A stretch of 64,000 nt of DNA, taken from positions 1 to 64,000 of the forward strand of contig MU626374.1 of assembly GCA_025603075.1 (NCBI GenBank). The letters run 5' to 3'. The translations under genes were made by a program, and so were the position numbers. The notes under the pieces were generated by a model that was given only the letters and a program-made list of their open reading frames with translations, was not told where the DNA came from and ran no database searches. Shown in pieces: positions 34,859-45,994 of the stretch (positions are counted from its first letter, which is position 1; every line of letters starts with the position of its first letter). The stretch is from Neoconidiobolus thromboides FSU 785 (taxonomy: Eukaryota; Entomophthoromycota; Entomophthoromycetes; Entomophthorales; Neoconidiobolaceae).

Positions 34859-34940
34859 CAATATCGATATTGGACTAGCGTTAATACTATTCTGAGTGTT
34901 AAGTTATCGTTAGTATTGATATTAGTATCAATATTGTATT
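34859..34940. repeat. Cluster of short palindromes
   Basis: A perfect 14-bp palindrome CAATATCGATATTG (34859-34872) is followed by an 8-bp-stem hairpin TATTGATA-TTAG-TATCAATA (34914-34933) amid repeated ATTAGTAT-like words. Confidence 0.6.
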
Positions 34941-35152
34941 GAATTAGTGTCTAGTTAGGAGTTTTATCACTAAAGTTTATTTTTTTGCCAAAAATTTTGA
35001 AGGGTAATAAACACCATTCAACTGTGTCTTCCTATTAAAAAAAACCTTACAATAGTGCTAGTGTTAAAGCATTTGATAAATCAAAAGGTTTTCTATCTAA
35101 ATATAACCATCAAAAGTACAGATCAGGAAACAAATCAGCTCCTACTTTTACA

Positions 35153-35356
35153 ATGGTATTAATAAAGTTTAAATCCCTTTTTACTTTCTTTTTTTTGCTT
35201 TCTTTTTTGCTTCAATTACAAATTAAGGCTGACTTTACTAACATTCTATGGCTTAATAAGATTTATCATCTCTTAAAAAGTCACCCTATTTTCATTATTA
35301 TTTTATTTGGGGATATATTTTTAAGGATTTTACTAACAATCTTTCCTCTCAAATAG
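35153..35356 (+). pseudogene. Possible secreted-protein gene stub ending inside a MITE copy
   Basis: The 67-codon frame starts with a convincing hydrophobic signal peptide (FTFFFLLSFLLQLQIKA) and about 22 further residues. It then runs into the 105-bp repeat copy at 35305-35403, which supplies the last residues and the stop. This looks like a gene interrupted by the repeat. It could also be a chance hydrophobic frame, since no conserved domain precedes the break and nothing recognisable follows it. Confidence 0.35.
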
Positions 35357-35403
35357 TACTTAAAAGATAGAAAAAGTAATGAAACTAAAAAGTATCCTCA
35401 TTT
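35305..35403 (-). repeat. MITE-like repeat copy G
   Basis: Reverse orientation: TTTGGGGATATATTTTTAAG at one end, core CTCAAATAGTACTTAAAAGA, other end GTATCCTCAT. Confidence 0.8.
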
Positions 35404-35447
35404 ATCAGTAGATAATCAGTATGTTGAATTAAATCACTAAAAAATAA

Positions 35448-35515
35448 TATGGAAATGTCTTTTTCGGTTTCATTTACTTATTCATAAAAATTGAAAAAAT
35501 ATTAGTAAACACTAA
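35448..35515 (+). repeat. MITE-like repeat copy H, partial and degenerate
   Basis: TATGGAAATGTCTTTTTCGG and TTTCATTTACTT match the left half, and ATTAGTAAACAC matches the right. The core is lost. It lies 45 bp from copy G in opposite orientation. Confidence 0.5.
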
Positions 35516-35790
35516 ATCAAAAAAGATGTTAATATATGTAACTTTATAAGAAATAACTAAAAGCCACATTATAAGAAAAATACTTGGAAAAACTTAATTA
35601 TTATACAAAGAAGGACTAAATAGTATAGATAAGTCAAGGGGATGTAAAAGTAGGTAGATAGAAAAGGCAGGTAAACAACTAATAATAAGTTATGTTTAAT
35701 GTATTTTGGTATAATTAGCTGAGGAAAGTTCTTAATAATCTCTTAAATAATGCAAATAATTAGTATCGGTTAATTAAAACCTTAATGAAT

Positions 35791-36609
35791 TCATAAATCA
35801 AACTCAGTATCTAAATCCAATAATGGCTGGGATACTTCTGTGTTCATCAATGGGGATAGACTACCATTGTAGTCTCCATCATTTACTTCAACATTTGTAT
35901 AATTCTCATAATTACTCATGCTTGGTAAAATTAACGAATCTGCAAATAATAATTTTTTTTCATATATATTGGCACTAGCTGAATTTTCCTCTTTAATTAA
36001 ATGATTTATACTATCAAATGTACTAACATGTTCATTTTTCATTGATTCAAAGTAATTACGGTACCGCCTATTTTCCATTTCCAATAATTTTTTAAACTCT
36101 AAATTTGAATAATCTAAAATTGAATTGTTATAGCTATCCTCCCTAGTCATCATATCATAGCCTTCATTTGCTGCATGTTTACTGTTTATTATATTTTGAG
36201 TAGCTCCCGCTTTATCAATAGAGTCAAAACAAATATTTTCATTCAAAGTGCCTTGATTTTTATTGTTAATCTTTTGATTACTCATGACATTACTATCCAT
36301 AGCCTCTGTCCTTTCATATTGGCTTGAAGAGTAACATGCATCATTTTCTATGCTATTATTTGTATACGAATAAGCATGGTTGAACTGAACATGGATAAAA
36401 TTCCCACTCCTTGATCTTTCTACATTCTTTTTAGTCTTTGCTTCTAATTTTGATTTCTTTGCTATTTTGTTGAAAGCTTTAGACATTTGAATACATTCCT
36501 TTATACCCTTGTCTTTAATGAAATGAAGTTTACAGGGTCCATTAACTCTTCTCATTTGAATCATATTTATACTACTATTTATTTCAATAATTCTTACTTT
36601 AAACTCCAT
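35791..36609 (-). CDS. Unrecognised 272-residue protein, paralogue of the gene at 32863
   Basis: One exon starting at the ATG at 36609 (a TTG precedes it in frame). There is no signal peptide or membrane segment. The N-terminal about 60 residues are basic (KAFNKIAKKSKLEAKTKKN) and could bind nucleic acid. The remainder is polar and Asn/Ser/Glu-rich. Blocks shared with the convergent neighbour are EFKVRIIEINSS near the N-terminus, RRYRNYFES centrally, and LLDLDTEFDL, which here is the C-terminus. It therefore lacks the extra helical C-terminal region of the other paralogue: either this copy is truncated or that one is extended. I do not recognise the family. Confidence 0.6.
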   Translation of the reverse strand: MEFKVRIIEINSSINMIQMRRVNGPCKLHFIKDKGIKECIQMSKAFNKIAKKSKLEAKTKKNVERSRSGNFIHVQFNHAYSYTNNSIENDACYSSSQYERTEAMDSNVMSNQKINNKNQGTLNENICFDSIDKAGATQNIINSKHAANEGYDMMTREDSYNNSILDYSNLEFKKLLEMENRRYRNYFESMKNEHVSTFDSINHLIKEENSASANIYEKKLLFADSLILPSMSNYENYTNVEVNDGDYNGSLSPLMNTEVSQPLLDLDTEFDL

Positions 36610-37381
36610 CAATTTATTTCCTTTTTATACAAATTCAAATTTCCTTGCCATAAAACTCATCTTCTCTAATTACCAAAAATAGATTTGAAAATTCATTGAT
36701 CTGAAAGTTCTTTTAGACTTTAAGCACATTTGGCTGCTGAGCTACGGCGAAACTTAGATAGACATATATAGCTATATTTTATTCTCGAGATGAGATTCTT
36801 TGCTTAAGTACTCTAAAGCTATGATCTGCTGGTTTATTACCGCATTGATTGATGCCATAATGTACACGGGACCCCTATACTGTGCTGACCTGTATGTAGT
36901 AGTTTACTTGTATATGCCTGTCTGTTTCTTTATTTAGGAACTAGTTTATTAACCTAATTTATCCACCAAGCTTGGTTAACCTTGGATTAAAATTTAATAT
37001 TAGTAGCATTAACGGGTATTTAATTTAAAATGAGTTAAATTACTTATTTAATAGTACCAATAAAAACAAATTAGCTTTATAATGATGAACAAATTATAAG
37101 GAGTAGCTATTTTATGTAGAGTTGATAAACTTTATTTAAGATGTAAAACTATTTAACTATTAGCAATTAAGTAATAAATTTTATTCATACACAATTGATT
37201 ATTTTTAGTTATTATGCCTAAAAGAGCGCAATTAATCATTGTAGCAACTACACTTTGCTTTATAAACCATAATAAATTATTTTGAAACACCTAAAATGTA
37301 TAACTTTGATTAAATACATGAATTATTCTATAGAGTAAACCTTCAAAGTATAATACTTGTTTATAGTTTTATAATTTTAAA

Positions 37382-37486
37382 ATATGGGGATGTATTTTTG
37401 CGTTCAAGAATTTTACTAATAATTTTTCCACTCAAATAGCGCTTAAAAAGTGGAAAAAGTAATGAAGCCAAAAAACATCCCCATAT
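37382..37486 (-). repeat. MITE-like repeat copy I (best preserved)
   Basis: 105 bp with terminal inverted repeats ATATGGGGATGTATTTTTG and CCAAAAAACATCCCCATAT. The core CTCAAATAGCGCTTAAAAAG is flanked by an internal inverted repeat TTTTCCACT/AGTGGAAAA. Confidence 0.92.
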
Positions 37487-37994
37487 GGCTCGTTCAGAAT
37501 TTACAGTAGTTATTTAAGTTATAACTCTTATTATAAAACTTTCTTTAAATAGAGAAACTGTTCTTCATTCATTTATTAGCTCTTAAAACAACTTAGTATT
37601 ATACTGTTTTAAAAAATATTATTTAATTTATTATACATTTCCTTATATAATTTGATTATAGTAATGAATTACAGAGGTATCTACAAAAATAACCACATAG
37701 TCAATTAAAAAGTTTTTAATATATATATATACATTCTCAATTAAGCTTATTAAAACAAATTTGTTTTAAAAGTGGAAGTTTTACATCAAAAAAATCGTAA
37801 AAAAATAGTTTGAAACAGATTAAATATTTTTTAAAATCAAATAAATTATAGCTTATTTTATAATATTCACTTCTTCAAAATTGCTAAACAAAGTTTATTT
37901 AGTTTTTGTTTATTTGTACCAAATGTCTGTTTAGCTCTTATAAGTTTTTAAATTTACTTTGACTTATACTTAATCATTCCTTTATTACATTTGT

Positions 37995-38045
37995 AAAATT
38001 AAAATTAAGATTAAAATTAAAAATTAAAAATTAAAAATTAAAAAC
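37995..38045. repeat. (AAATTA)n-like simple repeat
   Basis: Repeated AAAATTAAAATTA / AAAAATTA units with one substitution. Confidence 0.7.
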
Positions 38046-38934
38046 AAATAAGCTAAATACTATTTTCCACTCAAACATAAAATATATATTTTAATAAATG
38101 TATTGATATTATGAAATTTTCAATTGTATTTAAAAAAAGGTATTTATAATCTGCACTTAATTCAACGAAGGTAAATCAATAAACAATTTAATATATCATT
38201 TACATTTTAGTGCATATTTAAGCAATTTATTTATTTGTTTAGCATTATTATTAAATCCTATAGTGTTAGAAAATTAAGGTAAAAAAATTAAAGTTACAAC
38301 TTCTTTATTGTTTTTATACATTATGTAGCTAGTGCAGATAAAGCCTTAACTAAAAGGGTTAAAAAATATGATGTTAAAATGGTGAAACTAAAATAAGACA
38401 GCTCTTTACCTAGTTTTAAAATAGTGTACCATCTATAATATGAACTTCCATACTATGTTTATCTCTTATCTATCTGGGTATATATAACGTTAGTGATTTA
38501 GTTCATCTCTTATAAACTCTTAATAGGAAGTTATTTAAGCAAAAAATAAACCTAGTCTGTTAAGTATCTTATTTTTGACGGTAAAGTTTTAAACCCCTTT
38601 CTAAATAACTTACTTTTATTTGCTCATCTATTATTATAATAATTTATTAAATTAACAGGGCCTAAGAACTTCTTAACGATTACTATTTATAAAGCACTGT
38701 AAGGTTTAATAAACTCTTGTAAAGTGTATTAATTAGCATAAACATTAACAGTCTTGAACTACAAATAAAATATATATATAACATTAAACTCATCTTGTGT
38801 GTTTTCGATAATATAATTAAAAAAATGAAATATTTAATGATAAATTAAATCTAGTAACAATGTATTATATAATCTCATCAAAATAAGGCATAAATCAACA
38901 TGATAAGATAATAATTTAGTACTTTTATAAATAA

Positions 38935-39511
38935 TCAATGAATATTTCTAACTGCCTTCGAGGCCAATAGATTTTCGATGTAATGGTTCAAAACACTTAG
39001 TTCCTTTTCTTTGTTTGTAAAACTCTCTTTAACCTGCCTTAAATCATTTAGCTTCCCTATTTAATTTTAATTTAATTTCTACTGTATTTTACTATTATTA
39101 AATTACTTCTTAATACTTCTTGATTAGCTGTTATCTTCCTACATTATTGTCAACAATTTAATTTAAGCTTATATTATTCTCTTACTTTATAAGTACTTCT
39201 TTTTCCTCAGATAAATTAGGTGGTATTGGAGAACCGTTTAATGGTGAAAAAAAGCTTGAGTTAAAACCATCCATTAATTTGCCTTGCTCCCTACAGGAAT
39301 CACAAATAAACTGTAAATATGTTCACTTTAATTAAATGAAGCTAATTTACCTCCAAAACGGCTGGTATAAACTTGAAGTGCTCTGTAACTCCTCTTGCAT
39401 AAAGTTAAGCTCACTATTAGTACTATTTCTTTTTGAGCTTCTACTTGTAAATACATCTATGTCTTCTGTATCATCGCCAAAATTTATTAATAGTTCTTCT
39501 ATGGGTTCCAT
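38935..39511 (-). CDS. Short coiled-coil (SCOC-type) protein
   Basis: Four small exons, complement(38935..39056, 39107..39138, 39186..39290, 39351..39511), encode 139 residues. No single exon is long enough to stand out, but all phases close and every intron has GT-AG ends (GTAAAT, GTAAGA, GTAATT donors; 47-60 nt). Residues 1 to about 80 are acidic and Ser-rich (MEPIEELLINFGDDTEDIDV). From about residue 85 a coiled coil runs EKEVLIKKITANQEVLRRKL to the end, finishing with LSVLNHYIENLLASKAV. That motif matches the YIENLM(S)AS block of the animal SCOC/UNC-69 family, which acts at the Golgi and in vesicle trafficking and autophagy. A CxxC is avoided by using the CCTGTAG acceptor at 39291; the other acceptor gives early termination. 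Function in fungi is inferred from the family. Confidence 0.7.
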
Positions 39512-40306
39512 GATTCTAATAATAATATAAAGTGGTTTTTGTTTAATTTTAGTCTCTTTTTTAAAAATGAAGATTTTGCATATTTTTCTAATCTGTTGAA
39601 TGTGTTGTGCAAGTTAATTTAATTTTAGTCTTTGTAGATTTAGTTTACAACTTGTCATATAAGATTTCTTCTAATATTGTTTTCAATTTTCTTTTTGAAA
39701 TGGCATTTTAAATTTAAATGTTAAAAGTTATATGATATTAACCTGTATTAGTTTATAACTATTTATTAAAACTACTACCTCCTTTTATCTATAACCTAAC
39801 TATAATAAACCCTTTTTTCTTTTTCTATAACCCCCTAAAGCTTGACTTTTAATATACAAAATTGATATTGTTGTACAGTAGTTTTAATAAATCAATTTGT
39901 TTATTTGGGTCTTAAGGAAATACAAATTCAACTTACTATAATACATGCTTACATATTCATGTTATGTCGCTATTAAACAAAGCTTTATATTAATTGTATA
40001 TTATAATGTTGAAATTACCTACGTCATTTGTGAGATAAGCTTAATTTTGATTTAAGTTATGTATAAAATATACAAATATATAAAGTAGAATAAATTTAAA
40101 TAAAATTTATTAAAATAAAAAATATGGAACAGAATAAGATCATAAAACTCCGATTATAAATCTGTAGTAACTATAGTTTAAAAAACAAGATGATCCATCT
40201 TACTAAACACTCAATTTAACTACTAATTTATATAATAAAGGAAGACAATTTATTAATATTATTTTTAAAAAAGATTTGTTAAATTAGTTCATTTTTGACT
40301 TGTAAA
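39512..40306. other. Intergenic region, nothing recognised
   Basis: About 800 bp upstream of the SCOC-type gene and downstream of the next membrane-protein gene. AT-rich; no gene or repeat seen. Confidence 0.5.
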
Positions 40307-41410
40307 TTATTTTGATGGTGGTAATGGCAATGGCTTAACCTTTGGAGATGGTGATAAACCAGATGAGAGGCGAGTAGGTGGTGTTGGTAAATGCCTATGT
40401 GGAATTGGTGAGGCCCTGACATCTCTTGATGCCAATGGTGGTGTACTAAGTTGAGAATGTGTGTTTGAGCTGGATGGCATATCATCTATTTTGATTTCTG
40501 GAGCTTGATTATTTGGTGAACCGCCTAAAGTTACATCATTACTTGAAGGCGACTTAACAGATCCCTTTGGGGTAGTTATTAATTTATGATCTAATTCTAT
40601 TTGCTCTCTTTCTAAATAATAATTTTTATAATGCAAATATCCAACAATAAATAACAGAACAATAGATAATCCAAATAAAGTATACGAAGTTATATTAGCT
40701 GCTCTTGCTTTAACACTTCTTTCAACCTTTAAAAGCGCCAATGTCCCATCTAAAACTGCCATAATACCAATTTGTAATAAATTAAACGCTGTACAAGGTA
40801 TCACAATAATTTGAAAAGACTCGTTAAAAACAAAGCTCATACAGCCAATAATAATTCCTAAAGCAATAGCGCATAACAATAATACTATCTCAGAAGGCAC
40901 TATTTTATAAAATAAATTCATTGCTGAAAACCCACCTGCGAATCCTATCATTACTGGGCTATACTTTTTAAGACTTTTTACTGTTGTTAAAGATATGCCT
41001 GATATCAATGATATTAGTCCAGTGGTTCCTACTATACTCCAAAAAAAACTTGTCGCAAATGGTCCGGTTGATTTAACTAAAATATAGTATCCTTGAGACC
41101 CTATAGCAAACGTTATAGCACCTAAATGGAATTAATTTACTTAGTTTGATTTTAGGTTGGTTGAATTACCAAAGAAATAAGAAGTGGAAACAAACGTAAC
41201 TAAACTCCTTGCTCTTATATTAGTTATTGCAATAGTTAGTCCAAATATAGCTCCTAAACCTCCAAATACTATATAAATGATACATGCCCAAACTAGAGTA
41301 AAAAATGATTAGAAATTGAATTGCGTATAAAGTATATCAAGCTTTTGAACTATCTTTGCTCATTTTTACTTACATCCGATATTGGTATAATAAATATCAA
41401 AGTTTGCCAT
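40307..41410 (-). CDS. Seven-helix TMEM198/DUF4203-like membrane protein with Pro-rich tail
   Basis: Three exons, complement(40307..41121, 41170..41292, 41374..41410), encode 324 residues starting MANFDIYYTNIG. Seven hydrophobic helices span about residues 13-225 (for example IYIVFGGLGAIFGLTIAI, IVLLLCAIALGIIIGCMSFV). A Pro/Ser-rich cytoplasmic tail of about 90 residues ends PLPLPPSK and carries PxxP-type motifs that could bind SH3 domains. Exon lengths and phases of the first two exons (37 nt then 123 nt) are identical to those of the paralogue at 51446. This supports both models and shows common descent of the intron positions. Function is not known; the fold suggests an integral membrane scaffold or transporter-like protein. 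Confidence 0.75.
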
Positions 41411-43718
41411 TGCTATTTTTACTTTGAAATAAACGAAAGGGTATAATAAGTATGGAATGAAGTGATAAAAAATTGATGTTGAAATTGTAATTTTAACTTG
41501 TAAAATTGATGCTATTGAATTTTATCTATTATTCCTAATTTTTTCAAATAAACATAAATTAATAGAAAAAATAAAAAGATAAAGGTATGAATGAATTATA
41601 AATTATTAAAAAAATTAAGTATTTTTTTTCTCGTTAAAAATTACCCTCAATTGGCTAATCTTTATTTGCTCAAAATAAACGAAGTTTTTATTTAACTGTT
41701 CGAGAAACCTTGCCAATAAGTTAAATTAATTAAGGTTTTCGAAGTTACGCAAGTACTTTATGCAACCAAATAGAGCTTTTATTAAAAACAAATAGTAATA
41801 CCAACATTAAAACTCTATTAAAGTGTTTTATTATTATCAGTAAATGGGAATATAGTTATTTATTCTAGCCTGCCACCTTTGATTTCTATTTTTAAATCAA
41901 AAATTGTATATAATTCTATTTTTAGATTCAAATGAAGCACAATAAGATAACTTTCTCATTGAAATTGAATATTATTGAAAACTTCCTACTTTTTTGAGAT
42001 GGTTAAAATTACTAAAACATAAAAATGGGTTAGTACTTTGTTATGATATTAAATTTCATTGCCTTTTCTTTCAAAAATGACATAATAAATTCCAAATTAA
42101 TGAGGTATTCGACTTTTATATTAAAATAGCAAAAACATAATTTAAAAAATGAGGATTTAACGTAAAACTTTAAAATATTAAAATAAAGCCACCTTTTGTT
42201 ATATAATAAGTCATTGTTAAAATAATAAAATGAAGTTAATAACCAGTAAATAATATGATTTTTTAAATATCATCAACAAATAATTTATTTTTTTGCTTTA
42301 ATTTTACTTTAACTGTTTTTTAACTGTAACTTGGGATAATTCCAAGTCATTAAATCATATGGGAAGATCTATCCAATGAGAGTGGATCATTAGATTTTAA
42401 AAAGTCATCCTTTTATAGTGTTCGTTTTGGAAGGAATTGAATTATATATTTTTTTTATCATACAGCATTTTCTATAAGCACAACTGTTGCAGCTCTTTTA
42501 TGAACTAGCTAGAGGTAGTTTGTATAATAAAACTGTTTTTTAAAGATTTAATCGATGGCTAATGCGAATATCGATGAATTTTGGTATATATTTTAAAGTA
42601 AAATGAACAGTCGACTATTTACAGAAGAACTGCAATAACCAAAAACAACGCTTATAAAAAATAACATGTGTGTATGATATAAGTTAAGTTTATACCAAAA
42701 GATCTTGTCAAACAAAAATGCATCTTAACAAATAAAAAGATCTGCAGTTAAATATTGAGCAAAGATTCATCTAATCCTATTTTGCAACTGCATTGCGACT
42801 TAATTACTGACTTATTTGAGAGTAAAACTTTTATAAATCACGTTGAATTGTACATTAAACTTTTGGAAACTAAATCGACAAATATTTGACCTTGAAATTA
42901 TTGCAATTTTGATCGCACTTTGTTGCAAAACTGTAATAAAAATGATACCTCTCTTTGATATTTAGCTATAAATCTTTTTATTTACTAAAGATGTATTTTT
43001 ACTTGACAAGGCCTTTTGGCATAAACTTGACTCAAAAATGAAAACAATTTTTTCAGAATTTAAATCAATTAAAAATGATCAAAATATTGGAACAAGAAAG
43101 GTATTTATATTGTAAATATATTTAGTAGTTATTTTTTGTTTAGTTTATAATAACAAAACCAATTCATTTTTAAACATAGGTTATCTTTATATCTTGTTTT
43201 ACTTATATATAAAACTTTGGAGTTTGTATCTTCATATACTAATAATTAAATATAGACATGGTAACTTTATATTGTACTATTAATCTAACTTAAACTTAGA
43301 TTAAAGCTTAGAACTTTGTATTTTCTGTGTATAAAATTAGAAAGGGCTGTCATAATTATATTCAGCTAATTCAAAAATAAAGATACTTAATCCTTATTTA
43401 ACCCCTTGGATACTAGATGTTCATTTTTTATTGTTTGGGTGGACCGTGATGTCAAATTTATTTTATTGGTTATATTAGCATATTTTTGAAATTTAGTACC
43501 TAAAGGGTTAGTTTAATTTGAATCTGTAAGCAATATTTCATCATTTTATTTTGATTTAAAACCATATGCGACCAATGTTCATAATTGAATTTTGAGTAGT
43601 AAAAATTTAACGAGCAATATTCGTCCACGGTACTCAAGTGGTTAAAGGATTTAAATAGAGATACGAAACTGATAGTAATAACTAAAATAGACAATAATAA
43701 AGCTGTAAATATTTTTTA
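41411..43718. other. Gene-free region, nothing recognised
   Basis: About 2.3 kb of AT-rich sequence. A 64-codon minus-strand frame at 43500-43694 lies just downstream of the S41 pseudogene. It begins with a hydrophobic run but has no ATG, so it is not called. Confidence 0.45.
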
Positions 43719-45615
43719 TTAATGATAAGAATTTATTAGTTGTTTTGAATCTTTAGCAACTTCTTCCTAAACCTTGTATAGATTGGAAGCAGTTTCTGTA
43801 TTGTAAGTTTTATGATTTTTAGCTGGATTCCAGGCAAATTCTAAAGGACGAAGCTCCCTAAATCTAGAAGAGTAAAATTTTCTAACAGTGAAATGAAGAT
43901 TGCCCCTGGTTGGAAGTGGTTGTAGAGCAGCAGGGTCTTTATTTAATCCGGGATATTCTAAGTTATCTAAAAGACTGTTAAGATAATAAATGGTACCATC
44001 AACAAGGGAACCAATAATAGCATCTTTGTTTTAGAAATCACCAAAAGCATAGCTCTTAACATTGCAGAATCCCTGCATATCGTCATTTAATAAAGTACAG
44101 GTAGAATAGCAGATAGAGTTGGAAAATAAAGTAATGTTTTCTGTTTTAAGTGGTTATTTGTTATTAACTAATAATGGTTTTAGTGGCTTGACGCCACATT
44201 TTTTTTTGGAATTGAGGTGTATTTGACTTTTTCTGTTAGTATCACGATAATAGATCTTAATTTTAGCAAAGGCATTTTGTGAAGCAAATGGTTTTCCGTC
44301 AAGTTGATTATAGTCAATTGGATTTAGAAAAATACATTAGTATCATCTAGGGTAAGCTTAACAAGTAAAGGAGACCAGCGGATGTCAGTATTAAAAAACT
44401 AATAGAAGGATTTGGAAAGAAATAATATAGCACATTATAACACCAAAAAATGGTGCCACCACCATTATTACTTACATCTAGTATTAGTTCTTCGGCTTAT
44501 TGGCTTTTAAGTGCCTTTAAATTATTAATAATTTCATTATACTAATCAGATCCTTGTTCAACTGAAAAGGTAGAAATGTGAACAACATCTACATTATCGG
44601 TCAAAATGTAAGTTTTTACATAAGTACCATAGAGAATTACAATTAAAAGCAGGTCAATCGATCTAGAGTCTTTAAATTCAACTAAAGTTTTAATTGAGAT
44701 TTCCTTAACTTCTGGTACTTTTAATGGTTGAAACTTATTGTTACCTCCTCCAAGATTTATTCCTATGAGATCATCAAGATCAGTTGTTTCACAATTATTG
44801 TCATAAAAAGATTTGAAATTAGCAAAGGTTTTTTTTAATTTGGAGTAGCAATATAAGTTATAACTACTTCTTTCTCATTATTACCAACATGAGTCCTAAA
44901 TTTTAGAGTTTCTTTAACTAGCAGAATAGGAGTGAATTCAAAGCTACCATAGGTAACACCATGTTGATTATTACTTTGAATAGAATGTGGAGGAGTATGT
45001 TTCATATAAGAGTTAACATCTCTTGAACTACCAACATAATGCTTAGTATATTTTTTGGCAAATTCAAGTGGTTATTTGTCATCTGTAAATAATATTTCAG
45101 CAGCTTCCCAAGTATCAAGGAGCGTTTGTTCATATTTTAAATCTCGAGAGATCTTGACTTTCATTTGTGCCAATTTACCCTCTTCTGTGTATAATGTAAA
45201 GAGTTATCTGAAAGTAAAACTAGAGAAACAATCAGAAGTAGATATAATATGATCATCCTTTAAATTGTTAAAGAATTTAATAATAGCAACTTTGAAATCA
45301 TATTTAGCATCGTGTTTTTTATACAATATCTTTTTCAATACAGAATTGATATCAGTATTACTAAGCACTTTGGGATCAGGGGATATTTTAGCTATATTAA
45401 TAGAAGTATATAGGGGAAAGATCTCTTTTAAAATATTTGAAATATAATTACGCACTTTATCAGTTAGTTCAAAGTTACTATAACAGAGAAGGACATCTTT
45501 ATAACCAGTTATTGACTTGTTAACTACTTTGCCACAGTGATTAGCAATTTTAGTATTGCTTTGACCAATTGCTAAAGTAAAGAAGAAAGCTGTCAGTAGG
45601 GTAAAACTAAATCAT
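43719..45615 (-). pseudogene. Decayed secreted S41-family (C-terminal-processing type) peptidase gene
   Basis: Read on the minus strand, about 1.9 kb translates almost continuously across frames. It gives a signal-peptide-like start (LLTAFFFTLAIG), an N-terminal helical region with NNLKDDHI, the S41 catalytic-core signature ELILDVSNNGGG near 44480, and a C-terminal region ending near 43719. Eight in-frame stops (TTA/CTA on the plus strand at 45204, 45072, 44835, 44542, 44497, 44154, 44031 and 43767) and single-base frameshifts near 45610, 44830, 44393 and 44325 break it. The start codon is damaged. Every stop is TAA or TAG at a place where Gln would read naturally. A minus-strand TATA box (45679-45687) survives. 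It was probably a secreted protein related to fungal S41 peptidases; substrate unknown. Confidence 0.75.
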
Positions 45616-45678
45616 GTAGTATTAGATGAAGGGTTATTTTCTATCTGGATTGGTGACTTTTTGACTGTGTTTTAGCTT

Positions 45679-45687
45679 CTTTATATA
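45679..45687 (-). promoter_or_regulatory. Relict TATA box of the S41 pseudogene
   Basis: TATATAAAG on the minus strand, about 70 nt upstream of the damaged start. Confidence 0.5.
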
Positions 45688-45893
45688 CTTATTTTACAAA
45701 AAGTTTGCCTACATCATTAATACATGATGGTTATTTTTATTTTTATTGTTTTCAAAGAAATAACTTTTAGTAATAATTTCTACTATGGCTATATTGATCT
45801 TCGTTCTACTATTCAATTTTTTTAGTATGCTTTTCATAAAGCATATATGTTTATCTTTGGCTCTGCAAAACCTTTACTATAAAACACTATTTG

Positions 45894-45994
45894 ACTATAT
45901 TTTTTTGATTTCACCTCTTTTTCCATTTCTTAAAGGCTGTTTGAGTGGAAGAGTTGTTGATAAAATTCTTAGACACAAAAAATACATTCCCATT
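45894..45994 (+). repeat. MITE-like repeat copy J
   Basis: Left tip degenerate (ACTATATTTTTTTGATTTCA). The core CTTAAAGGCTGTTTGAGTGG and right end AAAAATACATTCCCATTTAT are kept. Confidence 0.65.

Larger units (their letters stand above)
34129..35790. other. Region between the orphan paralogues
   Basis: About 1.7 kb. It contains an inverted-repeat cluster (34859-34940), a possible gene stub with signal peptide (35153-35356), and two repeat-family copies (35305-35403 and 35448-35515). Confidence 0.55.
36610..38934. other. Gene-free region
   Basis: About 2.3 kb holding the best-preserved copy of the 105-bp repeat (37382-37486) and an (AAATTA)n-like simple repeat at about 37995-38045. A slightly GC-richer stretch at about 36820-36930 shows no recognisable feature. 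Confidence 0.5.

Noticed and set aside
39336-39530. 64-codon plus-strand frame overlapping the SCOC-type gene
   Set aside because: Antisense of exon 1 and intron 1 of a better-supported spliced gene.
43500-43694. Hydrophobic 64-codon minus-strand frame just after the S41 pseudogene
   Set aside because: No ATG. It resembles a signal peptide only by composition, and no family similarity is seen.
45055-45447. Plus-strand frames across the S41 pseudogene
   Set aside because: They are antisense to the recognisable peptidase reading on the minus strand.
43719-45615. UAA/UAG read as glutamine throughout this genome
   Set aside because: All intact genes in the window end properly at TAA, TAG or TGA with no internal stops, and use CAA/CAG for Gln, so the standard code applies to the genome.
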